Assembly (NCBI RefSeq): GCF_025195085.2
Contig: NZ_JANAVY020000002.1
Location: 62,001-126,000 of the forward strand
Reading direction: 5' to 3'
DNA: 64,000 nt
From: Vibrio intestinalis
Lineage (GTDB): Bacteria > Pseudomonadota > Gammaproteobacteria > Enterobacterales > Vibrionaceae
Shown here: one piece after another, positions 29,788-39,601 of the stretch
How the letters are laid out: each line of letters starts with the position of its first letter
Numbering within the stretch: the stretch's first letter is position 1
The notes under the pieces: model-generated
Seen by the model: the letters and a program-made list of their open reading frames with translations, nothing else
Database searches by the model: none
What the model was told of the DNA's origin: nothing
Program-made: the position numbers and the translations under genes

Positions 29788-30282
29788 TTATCGAGTCTTA
29801 ATTACCAATTGGTTTGTTTGTTTGACTTCTTCCATAACCACGTATGTACGAGTGTCGTTTACACCCGGTAGACGCAATAGTGTGTCACCAAGTAGCTTAC
29901 GATATGCACCCATATCTGATACGCGCGTTTTTAATAGGTAGTCAAAATCACCTGAAACTAGATGGCACTCTTGAATGTCATCAAGTTTTTGTACCGCGGT
30001 GTTGAACTGTTCGAACACGTCTGGCGCACCACGATTTAACGTAATTTCAACAAATACGAGTAGTGACGCATCAAGATATTGCGGGTTCAGCAAAGCTGTG
30101 TAACCCGTAATGTAGCCCTGACGTTCTAAACGACGAACACGCTCCAAACACGGCGTCGGCGAAAGGCCCACACGCTTTGATAGTTCTACGTTTGAAATAC
30201 GACCGTCTTTCTGTAATTCATTCAGAATATTTCTGTCAATACGGTCTAGATCCTTGGACGGCTTCTTATTGTTGTCTGCCAT
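29788..30282 (-). CDS. lrp: Lrp, leucine-responsive global regulator
   Basis: The 164-residue protein has the Lrp/AsnC helix-turn-helix (ILNELQKDGRISNVELSKRVGLSPTPCLERVRRLE) and the RAM ligand-binding domain. Near-identity in motif and length to E. coli Lrp supports the global regulator rather than a minor paralogue. It is divergent from ald, which in many bacteria is controlled by an Lrp/AsnC protein, and upstream of ftsK as in E. coli. Confidence 0.95.
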   Translation of the reverse strand: MADNNKKPSKDLDRIDRNILNELQKDGRISNVELSKRVGLSPTPCLERVRRLERQGYITGYTALLNPQYLDASLLVFVEITLNRGAPDVFEQFNTAVQKLDDIQECHLVSGDFDYLLKTRVSDMGAYRKLLGDTLLRLPGVNDTRTYVVMEEVKQTNQLVIKTR

Positions 30283-30346
30283 TTTTTATTCCACCTTATT
30301 ACTTCCTTGCAAAAAAATATACTACATCTTTTTAATATTTAGCATC

Positions 30347-30361
30347 AAATGTTAAACATTT
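30347..30361. promoter_or_regulatory. Palindrome in the lrp-ald divergent promoter region
   Basis: AAATGTTAAACATTT is a perfect 7+1+7 palindrome in an AT-rich 156-bp intergenic region between lrp and ald. It is a candidate Lrp or other operator. Assignment is by position only. Confidence 0.4.
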
Positions 30362-30438
30362 AACTCTATACTAGATATTAATTCGACAATACTACCCTAC
30401 ACATAGTCAATACAACCAAAATAAAATGAGGAGTCAGG

Positions 30439-31563
30439 ATGATCATTGGCGTACCTAAGGAAATCAAAAACCACGAGTACCGCGTAGGCATGATCCCAGC
30501 TAGCGTTCGCGAGCTAGTGTCTCAAGGCCACCAAGTTTTTGTTGAAACCCAAGCCGGCACGGGCATTGGATTCTCAGACGACGATTACGTCGCTGTAGGC
30601 GCATCCATTCTTCCTACTGCTGCTGACGTTTTTGCGAAAGCAGAAATGATTGTTAAGGTCAAAGAACCTCAAGCTGTCGAGAGAGCCATGCTCAAAGAGG
30701 GGCAAATATTATTTACGTATTTGCACCTAGCACCAGATTTTCCACAAACTGATGAGCTAATCAAGAGCAAAGCTGTCTGTATAGCCTATGAGACTGTAAC
30801 AGATAATATGGGTCGCTTGCCACTACTTGCTCCAATGTCTGAAGTTGCAGGTCGCATGTCTATCCAAGCTGGCGCGCAAACTTTAGAGAAGTCTCATGGC
30901 GGCCGAGGCCTGCTACTAGGCGGTGTGCCGGGGGTTGAGCCTGCTAAAGTCGTCGTTGTTGGCGGTGGTGTCGTGGGTGCAAATGCAGCTCGAATGGCAG
31001 TCGGTATGAGAGCAGATGTAACGATTCTCGACCGAAATATTGACACGCTTCGCAAATTGGACGAAGAGTTCCAAGGCCGTGCAAAAGTTGTTTATTCAAC
31101 AGAAGATGCTATCGAAAAGCATGTTCTTGATGCAGATCTAGTGATTGGAGCTGTTCTAATCCCGGGGGCAGCAGCGCCGAAATTGGTGACGAAAGAGCAC
31201 ATCGCGAAAATGAAACCAGGCGCAGCTGTGGTTGATGTAGCGATTGACCAAGGTGGCTGTTTTGAAACCTCTCACGCGACAACACACGCTGATCCAACCT
31301 ACATCGTTGATGACGTGGTGCACTACTGCGTAGCTAACATGCCAGGCGCGGTTGCACGAACTTCTACCTTCGCTCTTAACAACGCAACGCTTCCTTACAT
31401 CGTGAAACTGGCAAATAAAGGCTATAAAGCTGCCCTACTCGACGATCACGGCTTCCTAGAAGGCCTAAACGTGATTCACGGTAAAGTGACATGTAAAGAA
31501 GTGGCTGAAAGCTTCGACCTAGAATACGTTGACCCTGCAGACGCGATTGCGATGTTCAACTAA
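30439..31563 (+). CDS. ald: Alanine dehydrogenase
   Basis: The 374-residue enzyme begins [20 protein letters not shown], the alanine dehydrogenase N-terminal signature, with the NAD-binding glycine loop [18 protein letters not shown] near residue 173 and the catalytic YLHLAPD histidine near residue 96. It interconverts alanine with pyruvate and ammonia using NAD(H). A GAGGAG site precedes the ATG. It is divergent from lrp. Confidence 0.96.
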   Translation: MIIGVPKEIKNHEYRVGMIPASVRELVSQGHQVFVETQAGTGIGFSDDDYVAVGASILPTAADVFAKAEMIVKVKEPQAVERAMLKEGQILFTYLHLAPDFPQTDELIKSKAVCIAYETVTDNMGRLPLLAPMSEVAGRMSIQAGAQTLEKSHGGRGLLLGGVPGVEPAKVVVVGGGVVGANAARMAVGMRADVTILDRNIDTLRKLDEEFQGRAKVVYSTEDAIEKHVLDADLVIGAVLIPGAAAPKLVTKEHIAKMKPGAAVVDVAIDQGGCFETSHATTHADPTYIVDDVVHYCVANMPGAVARTSTFALNNATLPYIVKLANKGYKAALLDDHGFLEGLNVIHGKVTCKEVAESFDLEYVDPADAIAMFN

Positions 31564-31589
31564 TTGTCTTCAACAGATATTGAATCATA

Positions 31590-31627
31590 TTCAAAAAAAA
31601 CGCCAAGCTATATTATGCTTGGCGTTT
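31590..31627 (-). terminator. Terminator between ald and the outer-membrane barrel gene
   Basis: AAACGCCAAGC and GCTTGGCGTTT (loop of 8) are followed on the minus strand by TTTTTTTTGA, so it is strongest for the minus-strand gene; it may also stop ald. Confidence 0.88.
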
Positions 31628-31650
31628 AGTTGATTAGAAATTAAAATCGA

Positions 31651-32226
31651 TCACCAATTAAATTGATAGGCTATGTTGAACGCCACTAAATGGTTTTGAG
31701 TTTGATCCATTTTGGTTGTATCCCAGCTCAATTCAACCGCCCAACCCTCACTCAAGTGATAACTTAATCCGGCACCTAACAACAAATCAGTTCCAGATTT
31801 ATCACTCTTTAAATCGACTAGCTCTAAATCAGATGCCCAGTTCATTAAACCAATACGCCCTGTAACCGTCCAATTATCAGACAATTCGTAACTAGGCTTT
31901 AGCGCAATGCTCATTCCATGCCCTGCAGTCGGCATTGCATCTAATAGCGCGCGTTCCCCACCACTAGATAATGTATTCAGATCGACACTGCTCGCACCAA
32001 AATCTAAGTAGCCTAGTTCTAGCGCTACGTGATGATATAACTGCCAGCCAAGCCAAAGGCTATAACCAACACTTTGAGTATCGAATATATTAATGTCTGC
32101 TGAATGCCCTTGATTCACAAGAGCGCTATTTACATCCGCTACCGACACGCCTAATTGTGTCGCAACACCAAAGCCAGTCGAAACATAATACACCTCTCTC
32201 TCTGCATGTTCGATCTGCTCTGCCAT
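31651..32226 (-). CDS. Small outer-membrane beta-barrel protein (OmpA/OmpW-like), signal peptide out of frame
   Basis: The open frame from ATG 32226 gives 191 residues of amphipathic beta strands ending in the aromatic FNW, as expected of an eight-stranded outer-membrane barrel. As it stands it lacks a signal peptide. A good signal peptide (KNKLFAPLYLCLCLPFSAMA) is encoded directly upstream in the same frame, but its start codon ATG 32284, with an AGGT site, is one base out of frame because six A residues follow it where five would be needed. So the gene is either off, phase-variable, or carries a sequence error. It lies just downstream of the large adhesin gene on the same strand. Function unknown. 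Confidence 0.65.
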   Translation of the reverse strand: MAEQIEHAEREVYYVSTGFGVATQLGVSVADVNSALVNQGHSADINIFDTQSVGYSLWLGWQLYHHVALELGYLDFGASSVDLNTLSSGGERALLDAMPTAGHGMSIALKPSYELSDNWTVTGRIGLMNWASDLELVDLKSDKSGTDLLLGAGLSYHLSEGWAVELSWDTTKMDQTQNHLVAFNIAYQFNW

Positions 32227-32275
32227 TGCAGAAAAAGGAAGACATAAACATAAATAGAGAGGAGCGAATAATTTA

Positions 32276-32284
32276 TTTTTTCAT
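32276..32284 (-). other. Six-A tract after the start codon that shifts the barrel gene out of frame
   Basis: On the minus strand the start reads ATG followed by six A and then TAAATTA, giving M-K-K-stop. Removing one A gives MKNKLFAPLYLC and continues into the barrel frame. Homopolymer length change, slippage, or assembly error would all explain it. Confidence 0.6.
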
Positions 32285-32333
32285 TGATTTACCTATGAAG
32301 GCGAACCGAAGAAGGTTCGCCAAAGCCATGTAT

Positions 32334-35300
32334 TTATGCTGCTAATTTCTTTAGGTGCTTACGACGCGACCACCCTACACCGCCTAACAAAACTAGTACC
32401 ATGGTGCCGATTGAACCTCCTGATGTGGCTTTTGAGCCACCATTGTCTGGTGTAGGCTCAACCAATCTAGGTTCAACGACAGCTACGAGTGCTCTAGCGC
32501 TCGCTGGTGCACCATCGGTATCCTCAATTGAATAAGTGATTTCTACAGAGCCAATTTGGTTCGTTGCTGGTGTATATAGAAGGCTCATCCCATCAGGTTG
32601 TACTTCCACATTACCTAAGTTAGCTGATGCTGATGTGATAATAACTTGACCTTCGGCATCTTCGTCATTCACCAAGACATTCAACTCTTGTTCTTCATTT
32701 AGGTAGACCACAAAGCTATCTTCATTCGCAACCGGCAAGGTGTTACCCGATAAAGCAATAGCAACGCCACCTGGATCAACCACAGTGCCATTAGCAATGC
32801 CATCCGCATCATTCAACCCGCCATCTTTAATGATCAGTTGCACACACCAGTCGCCCTTATTTAAACCCAATGTCCAACCTGAATTTGCCGACTCAGGGTT
32901 ACCCGGAGGTGGACAGTAACCCGGCTCACCTGGTGCTGAAGATAGGTAACCATGAACAATCACATTCCCTTCAGGATCAGTATTTCCATCTTTATCCTGC
33001 TCTTCAAAGTCTACCCAGCCCCAATCATCAGCGATACGTTTGTACTTGGCATACTTAGCGTCCTCAGGGATTGGGTTCACTTGTGGAATAACAATACTTG
33101 CGTAATCCCCAGGTTGTTTAAGGCCAGTAATGACAAAGTCAAACACACCACCAATATTTGGGTTATGACTATCAGACTTCAGTTCATCGTGCTCAATATC
33201 TAGTTCTAAGCCACCGTGATGGTTATTGGCTACCGTGATACCTTTACGCAAACATAGTCCCGCCTCTGCTTCGACTAAATACCCATCAGCAATCTCCGCT
33301 CGCTCTTGCATAACATTACATTCCGCAATCGCATCTTGGAAATCTGGCACTCCGTCTTTATCGCTATCAGCATACCCTTCTTCACTATCTGGAATCGAAT
33401 CACCATCCGAGTCTTTGAGAGGGTCAAGTGCCTCTAGTCCTTTACGTACTTCTATAAATACTTCATGTTCTGTAGTGAATTTTGTTCCCTCAACTTCCAT
33501 ATTGACATCAACAGTTACTTTAACCACTTCTGCCTCTTCCCCTGATAATGATGGAGTGAACACAAAAGTATCGGATGATTCAGGCGGTGCCACACTGCCT
33601 TCTAACTTCCATTCGAAACCATAGGTTGCTGCGTCCATTTTATTGTCCACTGACGCGGTAATGGTCACATCACCGCCAGCAACATCTACCACCTGACGCT
33701 CAATACTATTTTGCATAACCACTGAAGACACTTCTGGTGCCATCGCAGCTTCTTGAAGCGTGAGCGCGAACGTCGCTTTATCACCTTTATTGACCCCGTC
33801 ACCCAGTACAACCTCTATAGTCGACACTTCTTGGGTAAAGTAAGCTAGTTCTGTACTCAACAATTCAATAGAACCCGTTGTGCCCTCAAAAATAATTAAA
33901 TCAGGTTGAGCTTCACCGTTGATTGCGTAAGGAACAAATACCGGATAATAAGGGGCTTCACCGTTGAGTAGCACTTCAACAACATAGCTACTTTGATCTT
34001 GTTGAATCACCGCATCCTTAGGCAAAGAAACCAGGGGATGCACGCGAACCGTTTGAGTCTCAATCGATTCTCGCCCCTCCTCATCTACCGCTTTCCATTG
34101 CACTTTGTTGGTGCCCGGAGCAAATAACGTTACACCATCCACCAAAGACACTGGCAATGTGTTACCTGATGAATCCGTTGCACTAGGGGTACCTAAATCC
34201 ACCTTAGTAAATAGCGCATCGGCATTAACTTCGACATCGGCAGGCACTTCGATAACTGGCAGTAAAACATCGTTGCGAACAATGATTAGCTCCACCGTTG
34301 CTGAATCTTTTAATGACTCATGTCCTGTCGATTGCTTAACTGTTAGCTCTTCAGGCCAAACCACCTCAAGAAAGTACTCAATGACTACTTCTTTTACTGA
34401 GCTGTCTAATACCAATTCCAATTGGTTTCCGTTAATTTCAACACGGCCATGGTTTGTTGTAGCGGACACAATTTTAGGCTCGGAACCTTTTGGATAAACA
34501 TCATTAGCCATCACATCAAGCACGTAGCGTTCAGAATCGACACTAACAAGCTCTATACTGTCATCCTGACCAGACAGCTCCGAGACCTGAACTTCAATAT
34601 CAAAAGTTAAACTGTCTGATAGTCCACCTTCATCGGTAACGGTCAGCGTAATTGAGGAGTAACTACCTATATCTTGATAGATCGGAGTACCCGAAAGCTG
34701 TCCGGTTTCATCATTAAAGGCTAGCCATTCCGGTTTGTTATTAATCGTAAAGGTATGACTATCATTTATATCCACATCAGAGATAGTTGGAATGAAATGA
34801 TACGCTTCATCTTGCAGCACCGTTGACGTTGGGCTATTACTTATTTCAGGTGCGTCATTGACATTGCGTACCGTAATATTAAACGCTGGGAGTGCGTCCG
34901 TCAGGCCAGTGCTATCTCGAACCGAGATAACGATGCCAGAGAGAGATGTGACATCACCGTTTTTCGGTGTGCCGGTTAACTCACCGGTTTTCTCATTAAA
35001 TGTCGCCCACGATGGTTTATATTGAATTGCGAATTCATGAGTATCGGATGCATCGGCGTCAACGACTGTTGGTTTAAAGTAATAAATTGCACCTTGATCA
35101 ATAGTTGTAGCAGGAGTACCGGAGATAACTGGTGCGTCATCAACTGAATGAATCGTGACAACAATGCTGTTGGTTGCGAGAATACGATCTGTCGCTGATT
35201 TAGACTTTGAAGCATCTAAAACTGTATAAGTAAAGCTATCGCTGCCATTAACATTCGAATTTGGCGTATAAGTAACGACCGAACCGCTAAGTGTAAGCGA

Positions 35301-38090
35301 GCCTACACTCGCCCCCTCTACGATGTACTCTAAGTTGTCACCATCGAGCTCTGTCACTAGTGTAGACAAGTCCAAGGCTGCTGAGGCATCTTCATTGACT
35401 ACCAATGTGCCATCATTACCGATAGGCGCATCATCTACGGGACTAACTCTCAGAGTCATTGTCGCTAAATCTGCTTTTTCAGCATGATCATCTTCTACAT
35501 CCACCTCTACGGTCGACTCACCGTAAAAGTTGAGTGAAGGGGTATATTGTACTGATTTGAGAGCTTCAATTACTTCGTCTAAATCACCAGTAATTGTAAT
35601 AATTTTCTTTTTCCTTTCTCCATTCTCTTCCAGAAAACGTATTTTTACGTCAACGAAATTAGATTCGATTACTTGTAGATTTCCTGATGAGATATCACTA
35701 TGAATTAACGTTGCCTTTCCTGGTTCATATAAAGAGTCTGGATCCTTAACAGCCAGTTTGTTAGTTATAACATTTGATGCATTTGCGTCTTCTAAAATAG
35801 ATAGATCATCCCCCAACCAACGGTTAGTTTGAAATTCACTTACCATCAATTCGGTCGGAGAAGCTTCGTCTAGAATGATACCATATAGTTCACTGCTGCT
35901 ATTCGAGGTCAGACTGATCTCGGAAACAAGCTGTTCAGGCTCCAAGTTTATATAGCTCTGAGTAAAATTAATGAAAGAATTATAACGATCATCCCACTTT
36001 TTGACTTGTCCAATTTGATCTGACTTTAGAACATACGATAAATATACTTCACCTTGAGTATCAGTACTAATATGTCCACTATAAGCTCCATTAACAGTAC
36101 TACCCTGGATCGCATTCCCTGTTATCGTTTTCAGATCTAGACTAGGGCTAGACTCACTTCCAGATTCGGCTAGCATTAAGATCTTGTCGTTAGAAAAAAC
36201 CCACATTTTGACAGTAGTTTCTTTATACATTATGGGTCTTTGTGACCAACTAGAATCTCTAAATGAATATAAAAATGTAGTGTGTAAATCTCGAGAGTCT
36301 AATTGCAAAATTGCTAAGTGTAAGTCACCTGTCGGTGAAATCTGCAAATCTAAATGGTAAGCCGGGCGTTTATGATTATCGTGTTCATCGGTAATATAGC
36401 GCTCTGCCACCGCATCACTCCAAGTTCCATTGAACTTTTTGATTGCCATCTTATCGCTTGTGGTAAAGTAAGCCAGATATAAACTTCCATCATGACTATC
36501 AATACTTACAACATGCTCATTACCAGAAGATATAAAATCGGTTAACATTCTATCCCAGCCAGCTTCGACACTGACCCCATACTCAACCCTGTTATCTTCA
36601 CCGATCAACGAATAGTGGTATTTACCTGAGTCATCGACAATAAAATCAAATGTGCCAATTTTGTAGTCATCAGTAGTAGTTGTAAATTCTCCTTGAGTAA
36701 CCCAAGCATTTTCAATCAAAAACTGAACATTAATCGTACCTGCTTGACTAATAGCAATAACCGCTGGATACCCCTCTTTTGAAGTAAATGAATAGTTTTT
36801 ATCTATTTGATATGAATCAGGATAAGTTAAGCTAGGGCTTTCTGATAACCACTCCTCCGTCTGGAGCTGGGGCGCATCATTAACAGGCGAGACATCAACT
36901 GTCACCAATGCAGGCTCAGAATCTACTGTGCCATCATTCACCACAAATTCAAACGTGTCTTGACCGTTGAAATCTTGATTCGGTGTGTAAGTTACGACGT
37001 TTTCGATAAGCGTGATACTACCAGAGGTGGGCTGAGTAGAAATGGCGTATGTGAGAGTATCACCATCTACATCACCGCCAATTAAGCTAACCTCTACAGA
37101 GGAGTCCTCACTAAGTGTTACATTATTTGGCCCTATAGCAACAGGCGCTTCATTAGGTAACACTATAAACGTTGGGTAGTTATTGCTCTCGATTTTCCAA
37201 ATCGAATCAAAATCCCACCCTATATTTGTGTAAGTAGACTGAGTCTGCATGTTGGCCGTTGACATCGGCAACTCATCACCTACGGCTGAGTTATACCCAG
37301 AGGTATCACTATCGAAGAGTGAGTTATTGATTACGCCTTTAGAAACACCTATCAAACCTCCCGCTTTGTAAAGCGCAGTGTCAACGGCACCAGTGCTGTA
37401 AATATTGTTGATTATTGAAGGTGCTCTTGCCTCACCAATAGCACCACCGGCATATTGGCTATATTGTGATGTCCCACTGATTGAAGCTGATGAGTAGCTA
37501 TTTTCAATGCTGCCTGATTCTATTAAGCCTAATAGGCCTCCGATATAATAATACCCGGCAACTGATCCTGTGGTAGCTACCCTCTCGATACGACCGAAAC
37601 TCTTTCCTGCGAGTATCCCTGCGACCTGACCCGAAGTAATATCTGCATTAGAGATCATTAAATTCTTGATCTCTGCTTCAGTGCCAATTGTCGAAAAAAA
37701 GCCCCCTACGTAAAGATCAGTATCATTAATAGTCAGGCCATCCACCTTATGGAGCTTTCCGTCATAGGAGCCCGTAAAGTACGTAGATTTATCCCCTATA
37801 GGGTCCCACCCTTTCGATTCATTCCAAGAAGCGGTCTCAGACGCATCAATATCCGCAGTCTGCACGTAGTACTCATCCCAAGCAGCGGGGGTTTCACTTA
37901 ACCAACGCAGCTCGGCAAGATTACTAATTAAGCAAGGGTTAATGTCAATACAAGCGCCATCCGTCCACTCCACACCGCTTGGAGTTGATGGTGTAGACTT
38001 AACGGTTTCTGTTGCTGCATAAATATGTTGAGAATAGATACTCGCGAGGGTGAGTGTCAAAATAGGAATTTTGAGCAAAGGCTTCATCAT
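32334..38090 (-). CDS. Giant modular surface protein with GLUG, cadherin/Ig-like, TSP3 and GlyGly-CTERM domains
   Basis: This 1,918-residue secreted protein has a signal peptide (1-25, cut after IYA), a GLUG-repeat region (about 100-300), a cadherin-like Ig domain from about 310 (NEAPVAIGPNN), and a propeller-like stretch (about 415-760) inserted in what looks like one cadherin-type repeat. Further cadherin/He_PIG-like domains follow (about 870-1165), then HYR-like repeats, calcium-binding thrombospondin type 3 repeats near 1555 (DSDGDSIPDSEEGYADSDKD), a choice-of-anchor U-like region (about 1620-1760) and a last cadherin-like unit. The tail GGSIGTMVLVLLGGVGW plus RRK fits GlyGly-CTERM, recognised by rhombosortase and linked to type II secretion. 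It is a likely adhesin. A LytS/LytTR system is divergent and probably controls it. Confidence 0.82.
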   Translation of the reverse strand: MMKPLLKIPILTLTLASIYSQHIYAATETVKSTPSTPSGVEWTDGACIDINPCLISNLAELRWLSETPAAWDEYYVQTADIDASETASWNESKGWDPIGDKSTYFTGSYDGKLHKVDGLTINDTDLYVGGFFSTIGTEAEIKNLMISNADITSGQVAGILAGKSFGRIERVATTGSVAGYYYIGGLLGLIESGSIENSYSSASISGTSQYSQYAGGAIGEARAPSIINNIYSTGAVDTALYKAGGLIGVSKGVINNSLFDSDTSGYNSAVGDELPMSTANMQTQSTYTNIGWDFDSIWKIESNNYPTFIVLPNEAPVAIGPNNVTLSEDSSVEVSLIGGDVDGDTLTYAISTQPTSGSITLIENVVTYTPNQDFNGQDTFEFVVNDGTVDSEPALVTVDVSPVNDAPQLQTEEWLSESPSLTYPDSYQIDKNYSFTSKEGYPAVIAISQAGTINVQFLIENAWVTQGEFTTTTDDYKIGTFDFIVDDSGKYHYSLIGEDNRVEYGVSVEAGWDRMLTDFISSGNEHVVSIDSHDGSLYLAYFTTSDKMAIKKFNGTWSDAVAERYITDEHDNHKRPAYHLDLQISPTGDLHLAILQLDSRDLHTTFLYSFRDSSWSQRPIMYKETTVKMWVFSNDKILMLAESGSESSPSLDLKTITGNAIQGSTVNGAYSGHISTDTQGEVYLSYVLKSDQIGQVKKWDDRYNSFINFTQSYINLEPEQLVSEISLTSNSSSELYGIILDEASPTELMVSEFQTNRWLGDDLSILEDANASNVITNKLAVKDPDSLYEPGKATLIHSDISSGNLQVIESNFVDVKIRFLEENGERKKKIITITGDLDEVIEALKSVQYTPSLNFYGESTVEVDVEDDHAEKADLATMTLRVSPVDDAPIGNDGTLVVNEDASAALDLSTLVTELDGDNLEYIVEGASVGSLTLSGSVVTYTPNSNVNGSDSFTYTVLDASKSKSATDRILATNSIVVTIHSVDDAPVISGTPATTIDQGAIYYFKPTVVDADASDTHEFAIQYKPSWATFNEKTGELTGTPKNGDVTSLSGIVISVRDSTGLTDALPAFNITVRNVNDAPEISNSPTSTVLQDEAYHFIPTISDVDINDSHTFTINNKPEWLAFNDETGQLSGTPIYQDIGSYSSITLTVTDEGGLSDSLTFDIEVQVSELSGQDDSIELVSVDSERYVLDVMANDVYPKGSEPKIVSATTNHGRVEINGNQLELVLDSSVKEVVIEYFLEVVWPEELTVKQSTGHESLKDSATVELIIVRNDVLLPVIEVPADVEVNADALFTKVDLGTPSATDSSGNTLPVSLVDGVTLFAPGTNKVQWKAVDEEGRESIETQTVRVHPLVSLPKDAVIQQDQSSYVVEVLLNGEAPYYPVFVPYAINGEAQPDLIIFEGTTGSIELLSTELAYFTQEVSTIEVVLGDGVNKGDKATFALTLQEAAMAPEVSSVVMQNSIERQVVDVAGGDVTITASVDNKMDAATYGFEWKLEGSVAPPESSDTFVFTPSLSGEEAEVVKVTVDVNMEVEGTKFTTEHEVFIEVRKGLEALDPLKDSDGDSIPDSEEGYADSDKDGVPDFQDAIAECNVMQERAEIADGYLVEAEAGLCLRKGITVANNHHGGLELDIEHDELKSDSHNPNIGGVFDFVITGLKQPGDYASIVIPQVNPIPEDAKYAKYKRIADDWGWVDFEEQDKDGNTDPEGNVIVHGYLSSAPGEPGYCPPPGNPESANSGWTLGLNKGDWCVQLIIKDGGLNDADGIANGTVVDPGGVAIALSGNTLPVANEDSFVVYLNEEQELNVLVNDEDAEGQVIITSASANLGNVEVQPDGMSLLYTPATNQIGSVEITYSIEDTDGAPASARALVAVVEPRLVEPTPDNGGSKATSGGSIGTMVLVLLGGVGWSRRKHLKKLAA

Positions 38091-38434
38091 AGCGCACCAT
38101 TAGTTAGCTTACGTTATACGTCGAGCATTTCATTCGCCTTCATGAATTCTCACTTTGGCGAACGCCATACCCCAATTAACACAAACTTTACGCTATTGAT
38201 AATTATATAAAACGGCATATCCATATCAATGTAATCAATGGTACTATTTAGGGAATGAATGGTACAAACAGAGCACTTCGTCATAAAACATACTTAAAAA
38301 AGAATCAACTTATCACCATTCAAACTAATTAATATAAGTATTACTTTTAATCGTTGTTTTTAAAGCATATTATTTGCGAAAAACATCATAGAATAAGCTT
38401 TTCTGTATAAGCAATAACTCTCAGGCAAACACAT
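38091..38434. other. Divergent promoter region between the adhesin and the two-component system
   Basis: This 344-bp AT-rich stretch has no gene. It must drive both the adhesin (leftward) and the kinase (rightward). The one clear element is the direct repeat at 38235-38267. Confidence 0.6.
38235..38267. promoter_or_regulatory. Direct repeat AATGGTAC with 21-bp period, candidate LytTR binding site
   Basis: AATGGTAC occurs at 38237-38244 and again at 38258-38265, with matching outer bases (T-N-AATGGTAC-N-A) and a 13-bp spacer. LytTR-type regulators bind paired direct repeats of about 9 bp with 12-13 bp between. The site is 147 bp from the adhesin start and 170 bp from the kinase start, and the neighbouring response regulator has a LytTR domain. 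Confidence 0.6.
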
Positions 38435-39601
38435 ATGGACAACGAATCGACTCAACTTCTAAGAGACAAAGTACTTAAGGGGATGTGTTTCACTTTGGGT
38501 TCGCTTTCCCTGCTCCTAAGCATCCACAATCTGTCCCCATCTGAAGGCGGTAACATCTATTTGGGCATAGCGGAAATCGTCTACTTTTTTTTGTCTGTAT
38601 ATATGCTGTATCACATGCGCACAAAACCCAGGAAATGGTGGTTTCTAGACCTACATTGCTTTGCTTTAACAACGCTCACTGTAGGGTGGGCATACTTCAA
38701 TATAAATGAAGGAGCGTCACTATTTATATGGTCGCTGACTTTGCCGACCGTATTTTATTTAGCTCTAGGAAAAATCAAAGGCTTTCTGTGGTCTTTGGCT
38801 TGCCTAACAATCATGTTTTATGTAGTTTTTCAGATCGCGCAGTTGGGTTACCTCACACCTACCTTCTTGCTCATCAATTTTATCTCGACCTATTTGTGCG
38901 CCTGGGGAGTCTCTCACACTTACGAAAGCAATCGAGAAAGAAGTGCAGAAGCGCTAGAGAAAGCCAACTCTTACCTCACCAAAAAATCCTCTAATTTGAT
39001 CACATCGCTGCAAAAGTCTGAGCTCGAACTGTTGCGGATGCAAACCAACCCTCATTTTCTTTTTAACACATTGAATCTAATTTCTAATGAAATCACGCAT
39101 CGTCCAACATTAGCCAAAGAGGTACTGTATGATTTGAGCGACTTACTTAGGAACACGATTGAATTTGCAGGAAAAACCGAAACAACCATTAAGAAGGAAA
39201 TTGAGATAGTAGAACACTACTTGGCCATTCAATCAGTGCGTTTTGAACAGCGATTCACTTATGAAATTGATGTAGAAAGACACAGTGCCAATCAGTCAAT
39301 TCCTCCAATGCTAACTCTTACCTTAGTAGAGAATGTCATAAAACATGTCGTTAGCAAATCTAACAACCCCATTGAACTGCATATAAAATCAGAATTCAAC
39401 ACACCACAACTACTTATAGTTGTAGAAAATACAGCACTCAGTCAAGATATAGAATTTAGATACGGTACCGGGCTTTCAAGCATCGTTAAAACTTTGGAAC
39501 TTGAGTATAACAACGCGAGTTTTGACATCAAAAATGAAAATCAACGCACCATAGCTACAATTAGAATTAACTTAGAATCAAACCGAGGTCTGAATGCTTA
39601 A
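38435..39601 (+). CDS. LytS/YehU-type sensor histidine kinase
   Basis: This 388-residue kinase has about six membrane helices (residues 15-165), a short coiled coil, and a His_kinase (PF06580-type) domain with the phospho-acceptor in QTNPHFLFNTLNLIS (H207), followed by an ATP-binding region whose N box is LVENVIKHV. It should phosphorylate the LytTR regulator encoded next, with which it overlaps by 8 bp. Its membrane domain resembles those of the two GGDEF proteins at 44.8-46.9 kb, including a shared LINF...W..SH segment. Signal not known. Confidence 0.88.
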   Translation: MDNESTQLLRDKVLKGMCFTLGSLSLLLSIHNLSPSEGGNIYLGIAEIVYFFLSVYMLYHMRTKPRKWWFLDLHCFALTTLTVGWAYFNINEGASLFIWSLTLPTVFYLALGKIKGFLWSLACLTIMFYVVFQIAQLGYLTPTFLLINFISTYLCAWGVSHTYESNRERSAEALEKANSYLTKKSSNLITSLQKSELELLRMQTNPHFLFNTLNLISNEITHRPTLAKEVLYDLSDLLRNTIEFAGKTETTIKKEIEIVEHYLAIQSVRFEQRFTYEIDVERHSANQSIPPMLTLTLVENVIKHVVSKSNNPIELHIKSEFNTPQLLIVVENTALSQDIEFRYGTGLSSIVKTLELEYNNASFDIKNENQRTIATIRINLESNRGLNA

